From: an uncultured Lachnospiraceae bacterium
GTDB lineage: Bacteria; Bacillota; Clostridia; Lachnospirales; Lachnospiraceae
Length of the DNA stretch: 41,735 nt
Assembly: GCA_910585215.1 (NCBI GenBank)
Contig: CAJUDQ010000009.1
Span: 1 to 41,735, forward strand
Direction: 5' to 3'
Shown here in pieces: positions 16,198 through 25,051 of the stretch. Each line of letters begins with the position of its first letter. Positions within the stretch are counted from its first letter, which is position 1. A model generated the notes under the pieces. That model saw nothing but the letters and a program-made list of their open reading frames with translations, did no database searches and was not told the origin of the DNA. The translations under genes and the position numbers were made by a program.

Positions 16198-18162
16198 CTA
16201 TTTATTATCTGTCTGTTCGGTTTCAATTTTTCTGATTTCCTTTGTACGAATTTCATGACAGATATCTTCCATAAAAGTCTGCAGCTCTTTCTGCCCCTCA
16301 TCTCCAAGATATCTGCTCCTTACAGAAACCTTCCTTTCCTCCTCTTCTTTCTGTCCTACTACCAGCATATATGGAACTCTTTTCATTCTTGCATCTCTGA
16401 TTTTAAATCCAATTTTTTCCGAACGGTTATCCACACTGCTTCGAATTCCATTTGAGACAAGTTCCTGATTCACCTGCTCTGCATACTCAGCATATTTTTC
16501 TGAAATCGGAAGCACTCTGACCTGCTCTGGACAGAGCCATGTCGGAAATAACCCCGCATATTTTTCAATCAACCATGCAATTGTTCTCTCATAACAGCCC
16601 ATAGAAGTTCTGTGAATAATATAAGGACGTCTCTTATTTCCATTTTCATCAATATAATACATGTCAAACTGTTCCGCCAGAAGCGCATCCCATTGAATGG
16701 TAATCATGGTATCTTCTTTTCCATATACATTCTTTGCATTAATATCAACCTTTGGTCCATAAAAGGCAGCCTCTCCGACGTCCTCCACAAATGGAATATC
16801 AAGTTCTGTCAGAATTTCCCTGATATGCTGCTCTGTTCTATCCCAGACATCAGGCTCTCCGATATATTTTTCTCTGTTTTCAGGGTCCCATTTGGAAAGA
16901 TGATATGTCACGTCTTCTTCTACGCCCAATACCCGCAGGCAGTACTGCGCCAAAGCGATACAGTCTTTAAACTCCTTTACCATTTGGTCCGGCCTTACAA
17001 TTAAATGTCCTTCTGAAATTGTAAACTGACGTACTCTGGTGAGACCGTGCATTTCTCCGGAATCCTCGTTTCTGAAAAGAGTAGAAGTTTCTCCATATCT
17101 GCAAGGAAGGTCCCTATAGCTTTTCTGGCTGGCCTTATATACATAATACTGAAATGGACAGGTCATAGGGCGAAGTGCAAACACCTCATTGTCCTTCTCT
17201 TCATCTCCAAGTACAAACATCCCGTCTTTGTAATGGTCCCAGTGTCCGGACATTTTATAAAGGTCTGATTTTGCCATTAAAGGAGTCTGAGTTCTGATAT
17301 AACCGCGCTTTGTCTCCTCATCCTCTATCCATCTCTTTAACTCATTCATGATAATCACACCGTTTGGCATAATCAATGGAAGTCCCTGTCCAATTACATC
17401 TACAGTAGTAAAAATTTCCATTTCACGGCCAAGTTTATTATGGTCACGTTTTTTTATATCCTCCAAATGTTCCAGATATGCATCCAAATCTGTCTTTTTT
17501 GTATAGGCAGTTCCATAAATTCTCGAAAGCATTTTATTCTTCTCTGAACCCCTCCAATAAGCACCTGAGGAAGAAATCAGCTTAAATGCCTTGATTGTCT
17601 TTGTACTCATAAGATGCGGTCCTGCACAAAGGTCTGTAAATCCTCCCTGACTGTAAAAGCTAATTATCGCATCTTCTGGAAGGTCACGGATTAACTCTAC
17701 TTTATATGGCTCATTCTGTTTTTCCATAAACTGAATTGCCTCTTCTCTTGGAAGTTCAAATCTTGTAATTTCGGCCCCCTCTTTGATAATTTTTTTCATC
17801 TCTGCTTCTATTTTGTCAAGGTCTTCTCTTGAAAAGGATTCATGGTCAAAGTCATAATAATAACCTGTGTCAATCGATGGTCCAATGGCAAGTTTTGCCT
17901 TTGGATACAGACGTTTGACTGCTTCGGCAAGTACATGTGAGCAGGTATGACGATAAGCTGCTTTTCCTGCCTCATCTTCAAAAGTCAGAATATTCAGTTC
18001 ACAATCATTGTCAACTATCGTTCTTAAATCAACTACATTTCCATTTAATTCACCTGCGCATGCAACTCTTCCCAGACCTTCGCTGATATCCTTTGCAATG
18101 TCAATAACAGACATAGCCTGTGCATATTCTTTTACAGAGCCGTCTTTTAATGTAATTTTCAT
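16198..18162 (-). CDS. thrS: Threonine--tRNA ligase
   Basis: Charges tRNA-Thr with threonine. The 654-residue protein has the standard order: TGS domain (MKITLKDGSVKEY, about 1-62), the tRNA-SAD editing domain with HTCSHVLAEAVKRLYP, the class II catalytic core with zinc-ligand context MTCPFQYYVY and GLTRVRQFT, motif 3 near RTSMGCYERTIAWLIE, and the anticodon-binding domain at the C-terminus. The ATG at 18162 is chosen because GAGAGGT lies six bases upstream and the TGS domain starts there. Codons further upstream belong to the T-box terminator region. Expression is controlled by the threonine T-box leader. A small membrane-protein gene follows 12 bases downstream. Confidence 0.97.
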   Translation of the reverse strand: MKITLKDGSVKEYAQAMSVIDIAKDISEGLGRVACAGELNGNVVDLRTIVDNDCELNILTFEDEAGKAAYRHTCSHVLAEAVKRLYPKAKLAIGPSIDTGYYYDFDHESFSREDLDKIEAEMKKIIKEGAEITRFELPREEAIQFMEKQNEPYKVELIRDLPEDAIISFYSQGGFTDLCAGPHLMSTKTIKAFKLISSSGAYWRGSEKNKMLSRIYGTAYTKKTDLDAYLEHLEDIKKRDHNKLGREMEIFTTVDVIGQGLPLIMPNGVIIMNELKRWIEDEETKRGYIRTQTPLMAKSDLYKMSGHWDHYKDGMFVLGDEEKDNEVFALRPMTCPFQYYVYKASQKSYRDLPCRYGETSTLFRNEDSGEMHGLTRVRQFTISEGHLIVRPDQMVKEFKDCIALAQYCLRVLGVEEDVTYHLSKWDPENREKYIGEPDVWDRTEQHIREILTELDIPFVEDVGEAAFYGPKVDINAKNVYGKEDTMITIQWDALLAEQFDMYYIDENGNKRRPYIIHRTSMGCYERTIAWLIEKYAGLFPTWLCPEQVRVLPISEKYAEYAEQVNQELVSNGIRSSVDNRSEKIGFKIRDARMKRVPYMLVVGQKEEEERKVSVRSRYLGDEGQKELQTFMEDICHEIRTKEIRKIETEQTDNK

Positions 18163-18189
18163 TTTTTTACCTCTCTTCGTATTGATTTT

Positions 18190-18470
18190 TTCAGAAAAAA
18201 CAAAAATCCCGCAACATAAGTTGCGGGACGAATACATCCAATCGATTCGCGGTTCCACCCTGCTTGTTCAATCCTCCTTAAAAATATTTTTCAAGGAGCT
18301 ATTGAACCTCTCATTATGATGATAACGGAATCACCGGACCGGATTAGGGCCACTCGGAGATGGTCTTCACATATCTTTCCATAAAATACTCCCAGCTGCT
18401 GTATTTCTCTCTGAATGGTCTGAATATGCTACTCTTCTCGTCAGCGTATTGAATTTTTGTTTTTTGATAA
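18190..18470 (-). promoter_or_regulatory. Threonine T-box riboswitch leader of thrS
   Basis: A complete T-box leader that senses uncharged tRNA-Thr and allows read-through into thrS. On the minus strand it shows the stem I AGAGAGA loop near 18410, a specifier loop GTGAAGACCA with ACC (Thr codon) at 18362-18364, and the invariant T-box AGGGTGGAACCGCG at 18248-18261, followed by the terminator hairpin at 18207-18228. The T-box and terminator are mutually exclusive structures. The ACC specifier agrees with the downstream gene. Confidence 0.95.
18207..18228 (-). terminator. T-box regulatory terminator
   Basis: TCCCGCAAC and GTTGCGGGA form a nine-pair stem with a four-base loop. In the minus direction it is followed by TTTTTGTTTTTT. 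It ends transcription when tRNA-Thr is charged. Confidence 0.92.
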
Positions 18471-18475
18471 TTTAA

Positions 18476-18503
18476 AGTATAACATTAAAAATCTGAATGT
18501 CAA
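18476..18503 (-). promoter_or_regulatory. Promoter of the thrS T-box transcript
   Basis: On the minus strand, a perfect TTGACA (18498-18503), a 16-base spacer and TATACT (18476-18481) lie just before the T-box leader. Confidence 0.82.
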
Positions 18504-18538
18504 GAGTCTTTTCTTTTATTTTACTCTCTCTTTATGAA

Positions 18539-18567
18539 TTGTAATTTTTTCCGGAATATGTTAAACT
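18539..18567 (+). promoter_or_regulatory. Possible promoter of the 58-residue peptide gene
   Basis: TTGTAA (18539-18544), a 17-base spacer and TAAACT (18562-18567) precede the small gene by about 75 bases and point away from thrS. The match is moderate. Confidence 0.4.
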
Positions 18568-18642
18568 CATAAAGACAGATGTAAATTTTTCAAAATAACT
18601 TCTGAGGAAATAATTTCTGCCAAAAACAAAGGAGATACTGAT

Positions 18643-18819
18643 ATGTCAAAAAAACATTCAAAATACTCAAACAATAAAAAGGCACATATTACAAATCTGA
18701 AATTAATCTGTGGAACCATATTGTTTGTCTTATTTATTCTTTCTGTGATTTTTGTTTTCCATTATACTGATATTGATGAAGGAGGTATTGAAATTCTGAA
18801 AAATCTGAAAAATCCCTGA
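18643..18819 (+). CDS. 58-residue single-helix membrane peptide
   Basis: A small open frame with a good ribosome site (AAAGGAGA, about eight bases before the ATG). The predicted protein has a Lys/His/Ser-rich cytoplasmic N-terminus (about 1-20), one hydrophobic helix (about 21-40) and an acidic tail (YTDIDEGGIEILKNLKNP). It lies 23 bases before the O-antigen-ligase-like gene and is likely co-transcribed with it. No family is recognised. It could be an accessory subunit of the polymerase or an independent membrane peptide. Codon use is like that of its neighbours. Confidence 0.65.
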   Translation: MSKKHSKYSNNKKAHITNLKLICGTILFVLFILSVIFVFHYTDIDEGGIEILKNLKNP

Positions 18820-18842
18820 TTTTACAGAATTTCCATAATATT

Positions 18843-20357
18843 ATGAAACTCAAAAAAAATAATTGCATAAATATACTTGTACTGCTGTTTTTAACTGTAT
18901 TTCCACTGTTTTTTGATAATTATTATATTAATATTACAATTACAAAATACAAGTTATTTTCTGTTTTATCCCTCTCTGTATTTTTTATTGGTCTTTACGA
19001 TACCCTGTCTGCCAGTATTGAACAAAACCAATGTTTGAAATTATCTTCTCTTTCTTCATATCTTCGGCGGATGAGCCTTTGTGATATTTTATTTCTTCTG
19101 CTTCTGATTACTGCTGCATTCTCCTGCCTTATGTCAGAATGGAGGCTCCCCGCTTTCAGCGGAGTATGTGGAAAATATACAGGACTTATTTTTATGCTGC
19201 TTACTGGCGGATTGTATTATGGTATTACCAGACATATGACTTTGACTCCTTATATCAGATACAGTTTTCCGATTACTTTAAGCCTGATTTCTCTGATGGC
19301 ATTTTTTCAGTTCTGTGGATATGATGTATTGGGATTTTATAAAGGAATTGCTGATGGAACCATGTATATTGCCACCTTTGGACATGTTGATGTATTTTCC
19401 GCATTTTTATGTGTTTATCTGCCGGTTTGTCTGTATTTATTCTGTTATACAGAAGGCAAAGAAGCTCTACTTTATGCTACAGGTTCTTTTATGGGATTTC
19501 TGGCAATTTTTTCCTCAAACAGCGACAGCAGCTATATCGGACTTGGCATCAGTCTGACAGTTTTGCTTATATTGACAGTTTCCAATACCAACAGACTGAA
19601 AAGATATGCCATATTGATTCTTCTGATAACATTAGCCGCTGTTTTGTGGAGAATTTTTCCTCCTCTGTCTGGTCTGGTTTTGCGTGAACAGTCGTTGATT
19701 ACTACATTCTTTACCTCTGAAAAAATATTATGTATTTTTGCACTGACAGGAGGTTTCCTGTTTCTGTTATGTATTTTTATGAATAAACAGAAAAAAAATC
19801 TTCCTAAGAATCTTCCCTGCATTTTAACCGTTTTTTTTGTAGTGATTCTTCTTATAATGATACTATTATTTATCTGGTTCAGCTTTTTTGATACAGAGAA
19901 AAATATAGGCAGTTTTGCAAATTATCTGAGATTTAACAGTCACTGGGGGTCTGACCGTGGATATGTCTGGCAATGGCTGATTCAGTTTTTTGGATTTTCA
20001 CCGCTGCTGACAAAGCTTTTTGGAGCCGGACCGGATACCACTACTTTGATTCTTTACAAATATTTTAAAGTAGAAATGTCAGATGAACTGGGAGTTTTTT
20101 ATGCAAGTGCTCATAATGAATATTTAAATTATCTTGTAACAATCGGGCTTATTGGAACAATACTTTATCTTTCCATACTGATTTTCTCTATCATCAAATG
20201 CTTTAGAAAACGCAGAACAAATACATTTTTCGGAGCCATAGGGCTTGCCATGCTTGCTTATTCATGTATGGCTGCGGTAAATATTTCACAGCCGATTACC
20301 ATGCCGTTTATCTATCTGTTCATTGCATTTGCCAATCATAAAAATGAACAACAGTAA
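18843..20357 (+). CDS. O-antigen ligase / Wzy-type polymerase family membrane protein
   Basis: A 504-residue integral membrane protein with about ten or more hydrophobic segments. A long loop near residues 355-430 holds the family signatures SDRGYVWQWL and SAHNEYLNYLVTIGLIG, which are typical of the Wzy_C/O-antigen ligase superfamily. In Gram-positive bacteria such proteins polymerise or transfer surface polysaccharide, or attach glycan to proteins. The substrate here is unknown because no glycosyltransferases or flippase lie nearby. The ribosome site is weak, so translation may be coupled to the small peptide gene upstream. A hairpin terminator follows. Confidence 0.85.
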   Translation: MKLKKNNCINILVLLFLTVFPLFFDNYYINITITKYKLFSVLSLSVFFIGLYDTLSASIEQNQCLKLSSLSSYLRRMSLCDILFLLLLITAAFSCLMSEWRLPAFSGVCGKYTGLIFMLLTGGLYYGITRHMTLTPYIRYSFPITLSLISLMAFFQFCGYDVLGFYKGIADGTMYIATFGHVDVFSAFLCVYLPVCLYLFCYTEGKEALLYATGSFMGFLAIFSSNSDSSYIGLGISLTVLLILTVSNTNRLKRYAILILLITLAAVLWRIFPPLSGLVLREQSLITTFFTSEKILCIFALTGGFLFLLCIFMNKQKKNLPKNLPCILTVFFVVILLIMILLFIWFSFFDTEKNIGSFANYLRFNSHWGSDRGYVWQWLIQFFGFSPLLTKLFGAGPDTTTLILYKYFKVEMSDELGVFYASAHNEYLNYLVTIGLIGTILYLSILIFSIIKCFRKRRTNTFFGAIGLAMLAYSCMAAVNISQPITMPFIYLFIAFANHKNEQQ

Positions 20358-20400
20358 AATTTTCATTCTATAAAAACACAGATTTCCAGTAAAATCACAA

Positions 20401-20438
20401 AGAAGCCGTTCATTTATTAATGAACGACTTCTCATTTT
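20401..20438. terminator. Terminator between convergent genes
   Basis: AGAAG-CGTTCATT pairs with AATGAACG-CTTCT (13 pairs with one internal mismatch) around a four-base loop, and TTTTT follows on the plus strand. It separates the ligase-like gene from the Ig-like repeat gene and can serve both. Confidence 0.75.
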
Positions 20439-20477
20439 TCTATTTTATTTCACAGAAAATACCATAACACGTTGTTC

Positions 20478-23400
20478 TTATTCTTGCAGCTTTGGCATTT
20501 TTGTAACAGTAACCGTACATGTCAGTACTTTTCCGTTTACTCTTGCTGTAATTGTTGTAGTTCCTGGCTTTCTGCCTATTACTGTACCATTGTTGGATAC
20601 TGTTGCAACTCTCAGATTATCTGAATACCATCTGATTCTTCCTGTAGAACCAAATACATCCAGATTATAAGAATCATACTGTTCTACAGTGATTCGGGTT
20701 GCATTCATCGCCAGTACATTAATATCACAGACACCTTCTGCACCGGAGGAGGAAACACAATAAATCTGACAATTTCCCTGACCGACGGCAGTCACTACGC
20801 CATTGGAATTTACGGTTGCCACATAAGGGTCCGAAGACATCCATTCTACATTATCCGTGGAATTTGAAGGTTTTACTCTGTATTTCAGAGAGACATTCTG
20901 TCCTACCAAAAGCGTCTGACTTCCGGAACCTATCGAAACAGAAGTGGCCGGAATCAATGGTCTGACAGTAACTTTAATCGTAGCTACTACATTATTTCCA
21001 TCCGTAGAGGTCGCATATACATAACAGATACCAGCCTTTACACCTGTAATTCCACCGTTTAAATCTACAAAAGCAATCGATTCATCTGAACTGGTCCATT
21101 TAATCTCACGAATAGTTGCGTCCGGCGGATTTACAGTAGCAGTTACATATACCGTATTTCCTTCAAGCATTGTCACATAAGACTGTGAAACATTAATCGA
21201 TGTAACTGGCTTGATACATCTGAATTCCGCTGAATCATACACACCGCTTCCATCTGCCGCAGTCGCATAAATAGTAGCTGTACCATAGCCAACAGCTGTA
21301 ATCAGTCCACGTTCTGTAATCTGTAAAACAGATGGATTGGAGGAGGACCATACAACACCTAAATTCGTCGCTGTTTCCGGTGTTACCTCTGCAGTGAGGA
21401 TTCTGGTTTCACCATAATTAATATTGCCCGTAGTTCCGTTTATCTTAATACTTTCTATAAACTCCCAGACTTCTACTTCACAGCTTGCTACAAGCCCACG
21501 TTCTACAGTAGTTGCAAGAATAATACATTTTCCACCCTTCAGACCTGTTACCACACCATTGTTATCTACACTGGCAATATCTGGGTCGCTGGAGGTCCAT
21601 GTAACACTCTTGTTATCTGCATCAATCGGTGTTACAGTAGGAATTAACACAAATCTGGAATTTTTATAAATAGAAGTACTCGTTATATTTAAGGAAATAC
21701 CGGTAACCGGCTCCAGAACGGTAAGCTTGCAGGTTGCATATTCTCCTGTATCTACGCTGGTTGCTGTAATAATAGTCTCACCCGAAGCAAGAGTAGTCAC
21801 CTTTCCTGTCTGGTCCACAGTCGCAATGGATGAATTTGCTGTCGACCAGCTGATAGCCGGATTGTCTGCATTTGAAGGAAGTGCCGTCGCATGCAGCCAG
21901 AATTCTGTTCCTTTTCTTACTTCCATTGTAGCATTGCTGATAGTAACAGAAGTTACCGGCTGATATACCTTAACATTACACAGTGCAGTTACACCACTGT
22001 CTACCGACTGTACAAGAATAGCTGCATCACCGCCTGCTACTGCTGTAAGCAAACCTGTTTCATCAACAGTTACAATGGATTCATTTGAAGAAATCCATAC
22101 AAGTTCTTTGTTCGTTGCATCACCTGGCTCTACAAGAGCTGTCAGTCTGAACTGTTCTCCTATTTTCAGGGTAATATCTGTAAAGTCAAGAGTAACTTTT
22201 GTAACAGGCTGTTCTATTACAAAATCACAGGTTGCCACAAGATTGATTCCATCAACTCCCGTATCCTCTGTCTGACAGATAACGGTTGCGTTTCCTGGAT
22301 TGTGGAATGTAACAAAACCATTTTTATCAACAGTCAATACCTCTGGATTTGAAGATTCCCATACAACATTGGTATTAACACCGTTTCCTTCCGGTTCTAT
22401 ATAATAAGATAACTGATAAGTACCCAATGACAGACTGCATGTTACCTGTGTCTGTGAGAGACGGATACCTGTAACCGGTATTCTTACATGAAGCTTACAA
22501 GAAGCCACTTTGATTCCATCTAATGTAACTACAGATATGGTACAGTCACCACCGCCTACTGCTGTAATCACACCTTCATCCACTGTTGCAATTGATTCAT
22601 CCGAGGATACCCAACGAACCAGCTTGTTGTCGGCTGTCGGAGGATTAAAGGTAAGATTGAGGCTGTATACTTCTCCTATATTCAGTTCCAGCTCTGTTGG
22701 TCTAAGTATAATATCGCCCACAGGCTCATTTACACTTACCTGACATTCTACAATTTTCTTGACACCATTAATTGTCTGAATTGCTTTAATGACTGCAGTA
22801 CCCTTTTTGTTACCTGTTACGGTAATTCTGTGTCCGTCTTCTGACCTGACAAAACTTGCAACACTTTCATCGGTAGAAGACCAGTCAATCTGAGCATTTT
22901 GATGGTCTGTTGCAATTACATACAGTTCAAAGCTTTCTCCTACATTCATTAAATGTTCTGTTTCACTGATTGCAAAAGAATCAATAACTGTTACTTCTAC
23001 TGTCGAATAATGAAGTCTGTCACCACTGATAAAATCAGGGTCATCCAAAGTTGCTGTAATATTGGCAGTACCACTTGCATTTGCTGTCAATTTACCCTGT
23101 GCATCAACTGATACAACATTTGTACTGCTGGAAGTCCAGTTTACTTTCTGTTCATCTCCTACTTCCACATTGGTTTCCATCTGAACAGTATCACCAACTG
23201 CCATAGTCAGTTTTCCATTTGTAATACCAAAATTTACAATTACTTCCACGCTGGAACCAAAATTTGCTGCAAGTATGCTAGGGTCCGCATCTGCAAACTC
23301 TGTTTTGGACCAGTCATATTTCGGATATGCATATAAAAGAACATGCCCTGCTCTCTCACCGCGCAATCCTGCAGCACTTACCTGCAATCGATTTGGATTG

Positions 23401-24146
23401 GAACTGGCCATTGTAACATTTTTGCTGAGGGCGTTTGTCATATCATCTGTAACCGGTATATACTCTCCCGGGTCAATACGAAAATACTGTCCACTTGTCA
23501 TTTTATCGGAAAATACGGTTCTTACAATTACATCAACCGTACAATGCTGCGTTCCGTCCTTTGTACGGCCTGTAATATAGGTAGAACCACCTGCAAGAGC
23601 TTTTACAATTGCATTTCCATCTGTAGTAGACGTAATTTCTACTACGGTAGGGTCATTTACTGTCCAGTCTAATTCTGTACGTGAATTGGTATAAACAGTA
23701 CCTGTGGCATTTGCTTCAAGATTCAGAAATCCATACTGAAATTGATTGGTTACCTCAAGCTTCACTATAATTTCTATTGTCTGCTGTCTTATCACACCGC
23801 CGCCAAAATCATAGGTTGCCGTGATTCTGGAGGAACCAGCGCCTACTGCTGTTAAATCTACTCTTTCACCCGTTGATGCACTGACCATAATAACATCTGG
23901 GTCACTGCTCTCCCATTTTACATTTGCCGGATTGGGGGCAGGGTCGCTACCTGTTACAACAGCCATAAAACTTTCTACATGGTCCACAGTCCATGCCGTA
24001 TATGGCAGCTGATTCACTTCCGGTTCAATTCTTGAGATAGAAATGCCTTCATTTACAGCGGCCAGACTTCTTACCCCAATCACAGAAACGACTAATACTA
24101 TCACAACTCCAAGAAGCTGTTTCCAGTATTTCATTAATTGCTTCAT
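20478..24146 (-). CDS. Large secreted Ig-like (BIG2) repeat surface protein
   Basis: A 1222-residue protein with an N-terminal signal/anchor segment (about 10-28), followed by about 12-13 bacterial Ig-like domains of roughly 85 residues. Each shows the BIG2 pattern L.VGE...L.A...P..A....V.WSSSDESIATVD..G.VTAV..G...I.ATS. The first three units are more divergent. No LPXTG, SLH or choline-binding module is visible and the protein ends in VTVTKMPKLQE, so it is either tethered by its N-terminal helix or secreted. Such proteins are typically adhesins or glycan-binding stalks. The start at 24146 is chosen because GGAGAGG lies seven bases upstream; an earlier in-frame start has no site. It has about 200 bases of A/T-rich DNA in front of it and probably its own promoter. 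Confidence 0.9.
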   Translation of the reverse strand: MKQLMKYWKQLLGVVIVLVVSVIGVRSLAAVNEGISISRIEPEVNQLPYTAWTVDHVESFMAVVTGSDPAPNPANVKWESSDPDVIMVSASTGERVDLTAVGAGSSRITATYDFGGGVIRQQTIEIIVKLEVTNQFQYGFLNLEANATGTVYTNSRTELDWTVNDPTVVEITSTTDGNAIVKALAGGSTYITGRTKDGTQHCTVDVIVRTVFSDKMTSGQYFRIDPGEYIPVTDDMTNALSKNVTMASSNPNRLQVSAAGLRGERAGHVLLYAYPKYDWSKTEFADADPSILAANFGSSVEVIVNFGITNGKLTMAVGDTVQMETNVEVGDEQKVNWTSSSTNVVSVDAQGKLTANASGTANITATLDDPDFISGDRLHYSTVEVTVIDSFAISETEHLMNVGESFELYVIATDHQNAQIDWSSTDESVASFVRSEDGHRITVTGNKKGTAVIKAIQTINGVKKIVECQVSVNEPVGDIILRPTELELNIGEVYSLNLTFNPPTADNKLVRWVSSDESIATVDEGVITAVGGGDCTISVVTLDGIKVASCKLHVRIPVTGIRLSQTQVTCSLSLGTYQLSYYIEPEGNGVNTNVVWESSNPEVLTVDKNGFVTFHNPGNATVICQTEDTGVDGINLVATCDFVIEQPVTKVTLDFTDITLKIGEQFRLTALVEPGDATNKELVWISSNESIVTVDETGLLTAVAGGDAAILVQSVDSGVTALCNVKVYQPVTSVTISNATMEVRKGTEFWLHATALPSNADNPAISWSTANSSIATVDQTGKVTTLASGETIITATSVDTGEYATCKLTVLEPVTGISLNITSTSIYKNSRFVLIPTVTPIDADNKSVTWTSSDPDIASVDNNGVVTGLKGGKCIILATTVERGLVASCEVEVWEFIESIKINGTTGNINYGETRILTAEVTPETATNLGVVWSSSNPSVLQITERGLITAVGYGTATIYATAADGSGVYDSAEFRCIKPVTSINVSQSYVTMLEGNTVYVTATVNPPDATIREIKWTSSDESIAFVDLNGGITGVKAGICYVYATSTDGNNVVATIKVTVRPLIPATSVSIGSGSQTLLVGQNVSLKYRVKPSNSTDNVEWMSSDPYVATVNSNGVVTAVGQGNCQIYCVSSSGAEGVCDINVLAMNATRITVEQYDSYNLDVFGSTGRIRWYSDNLRVATVSNNGTVIGRKPGTTTITARVNGKVLTCTVTVTKMPKLQE

Positions 24147-24345
24147 AAAAAATGCCTCTCCTTTCGTATTTGTATCCTGTATTATCATCTATATTCTCAA
24201 ATTCTTATGCTTTGTATCTCACTATCTTATGTAACTTATCTTGAATAATTACCTTATATAATTCTATTGCCAAAACATAAGCTATGTTACAACTCAATTA
24301 CTATATCGGAAAACACAGACGCTATCTTTATAGATACAAATAAAA

Positions 24346-24996
24346 TTATCTCAGCCTGTTTACTTCAAATCTTTCCAAAGTATCCACACATACCATCAGG
24401 CTTTTATATCTTTCACTCACTTCCCCTTTTCCTATTGCAACATCCAAAGAAGCCGCTATATCATCAATCAGCCGGTCAGTGATTCTATCCCTCATCCCAA
24501 TTAAAATCCTCTTTTTCTGCTCCATGGTATCCGCATCCAGAAACTCCATCAAATCAGGATTCGGAAGTTCTTCGTTAGACTTTGCTTCTGAAAGTTGAGC
24601 ACTCTTTTTCGGATTATCCTTCTTTATTTTTTTTAATTGAGAAACCTCTTCTGTACTGCCACTTTTTATTTGTGGCTGAGTACTCCTTTGATTATCACTG
24701 ACTGTTTCCTGTTGAAAAGTTTTCCGTTGACCATCAGCTTCTTTTTTTGCTTTCTCTACACCAAGGTATACTTTCTGGAATCTATATTTCTGTGTTGAAT
24801 CTGGGTATTTTTCAGAATCTACCTCACTTAAAAACATGGAAAGCGGTCTTGCATATACCTCATAACTTCCATAAAGTGCCTGATAAATAACCAGTTCTTC
24901 TCCTGTTTCAGAGTGCTTTGCCACTGTGATAATCTGATACAGTTTATTCTTAAAGTGTCTGTAAAATTCCTGCGGCCTTGGTTTCTCTCTCTCCAT
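24346..24996 (-). CDS. DUF1653 domain protein with Lachnospiraceae-type extension
   Basis: The first 75 residues match DUF1653: FYRHFKNKLYQIITVAKHS, then ELVIYQALYG and VYARPLSMFLSEVD. The rest of the 216 residues is a charged, Lys/Glu/Gln-rich linker (about 85-150) and a short helical C-terminus with DRLIDDIAASLDVAIGKG. The biochemical role of DUF1653 is not established. It is cytoplasmic. It lies 55 bases after isocitrate dehydrogenase in the same direction and may be co-transcribed with it. GGGAGG is rather far (13 bases) from the ATG. Confidence 0.8.
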   Translation of the reverse strand: MEREKPRPQEFYRHFKNKLYQIITVAKHSETGEELVIYQALYGSYEVYARPLSMFLSEVDSEKYPDSTQKYRFQKVYLGVEKAKKEADGQRKTFQQETVSDNQRSTQPQIKSGSTEEVSQLKKIKKDNPKKSAQLSEAKSNEELPNPDLMEFLDADTMEQKKRILIGMRDRITDRLIDDIAASLDVAIGKGEVSERYKSLMVCVDTLERFEVNRLR

Positions 24997-25051
24997 TCTT
25001 TAAACAATACCTCCCATCTGCCAAATTTCTTCTGCCCTTACAAGATTACTT

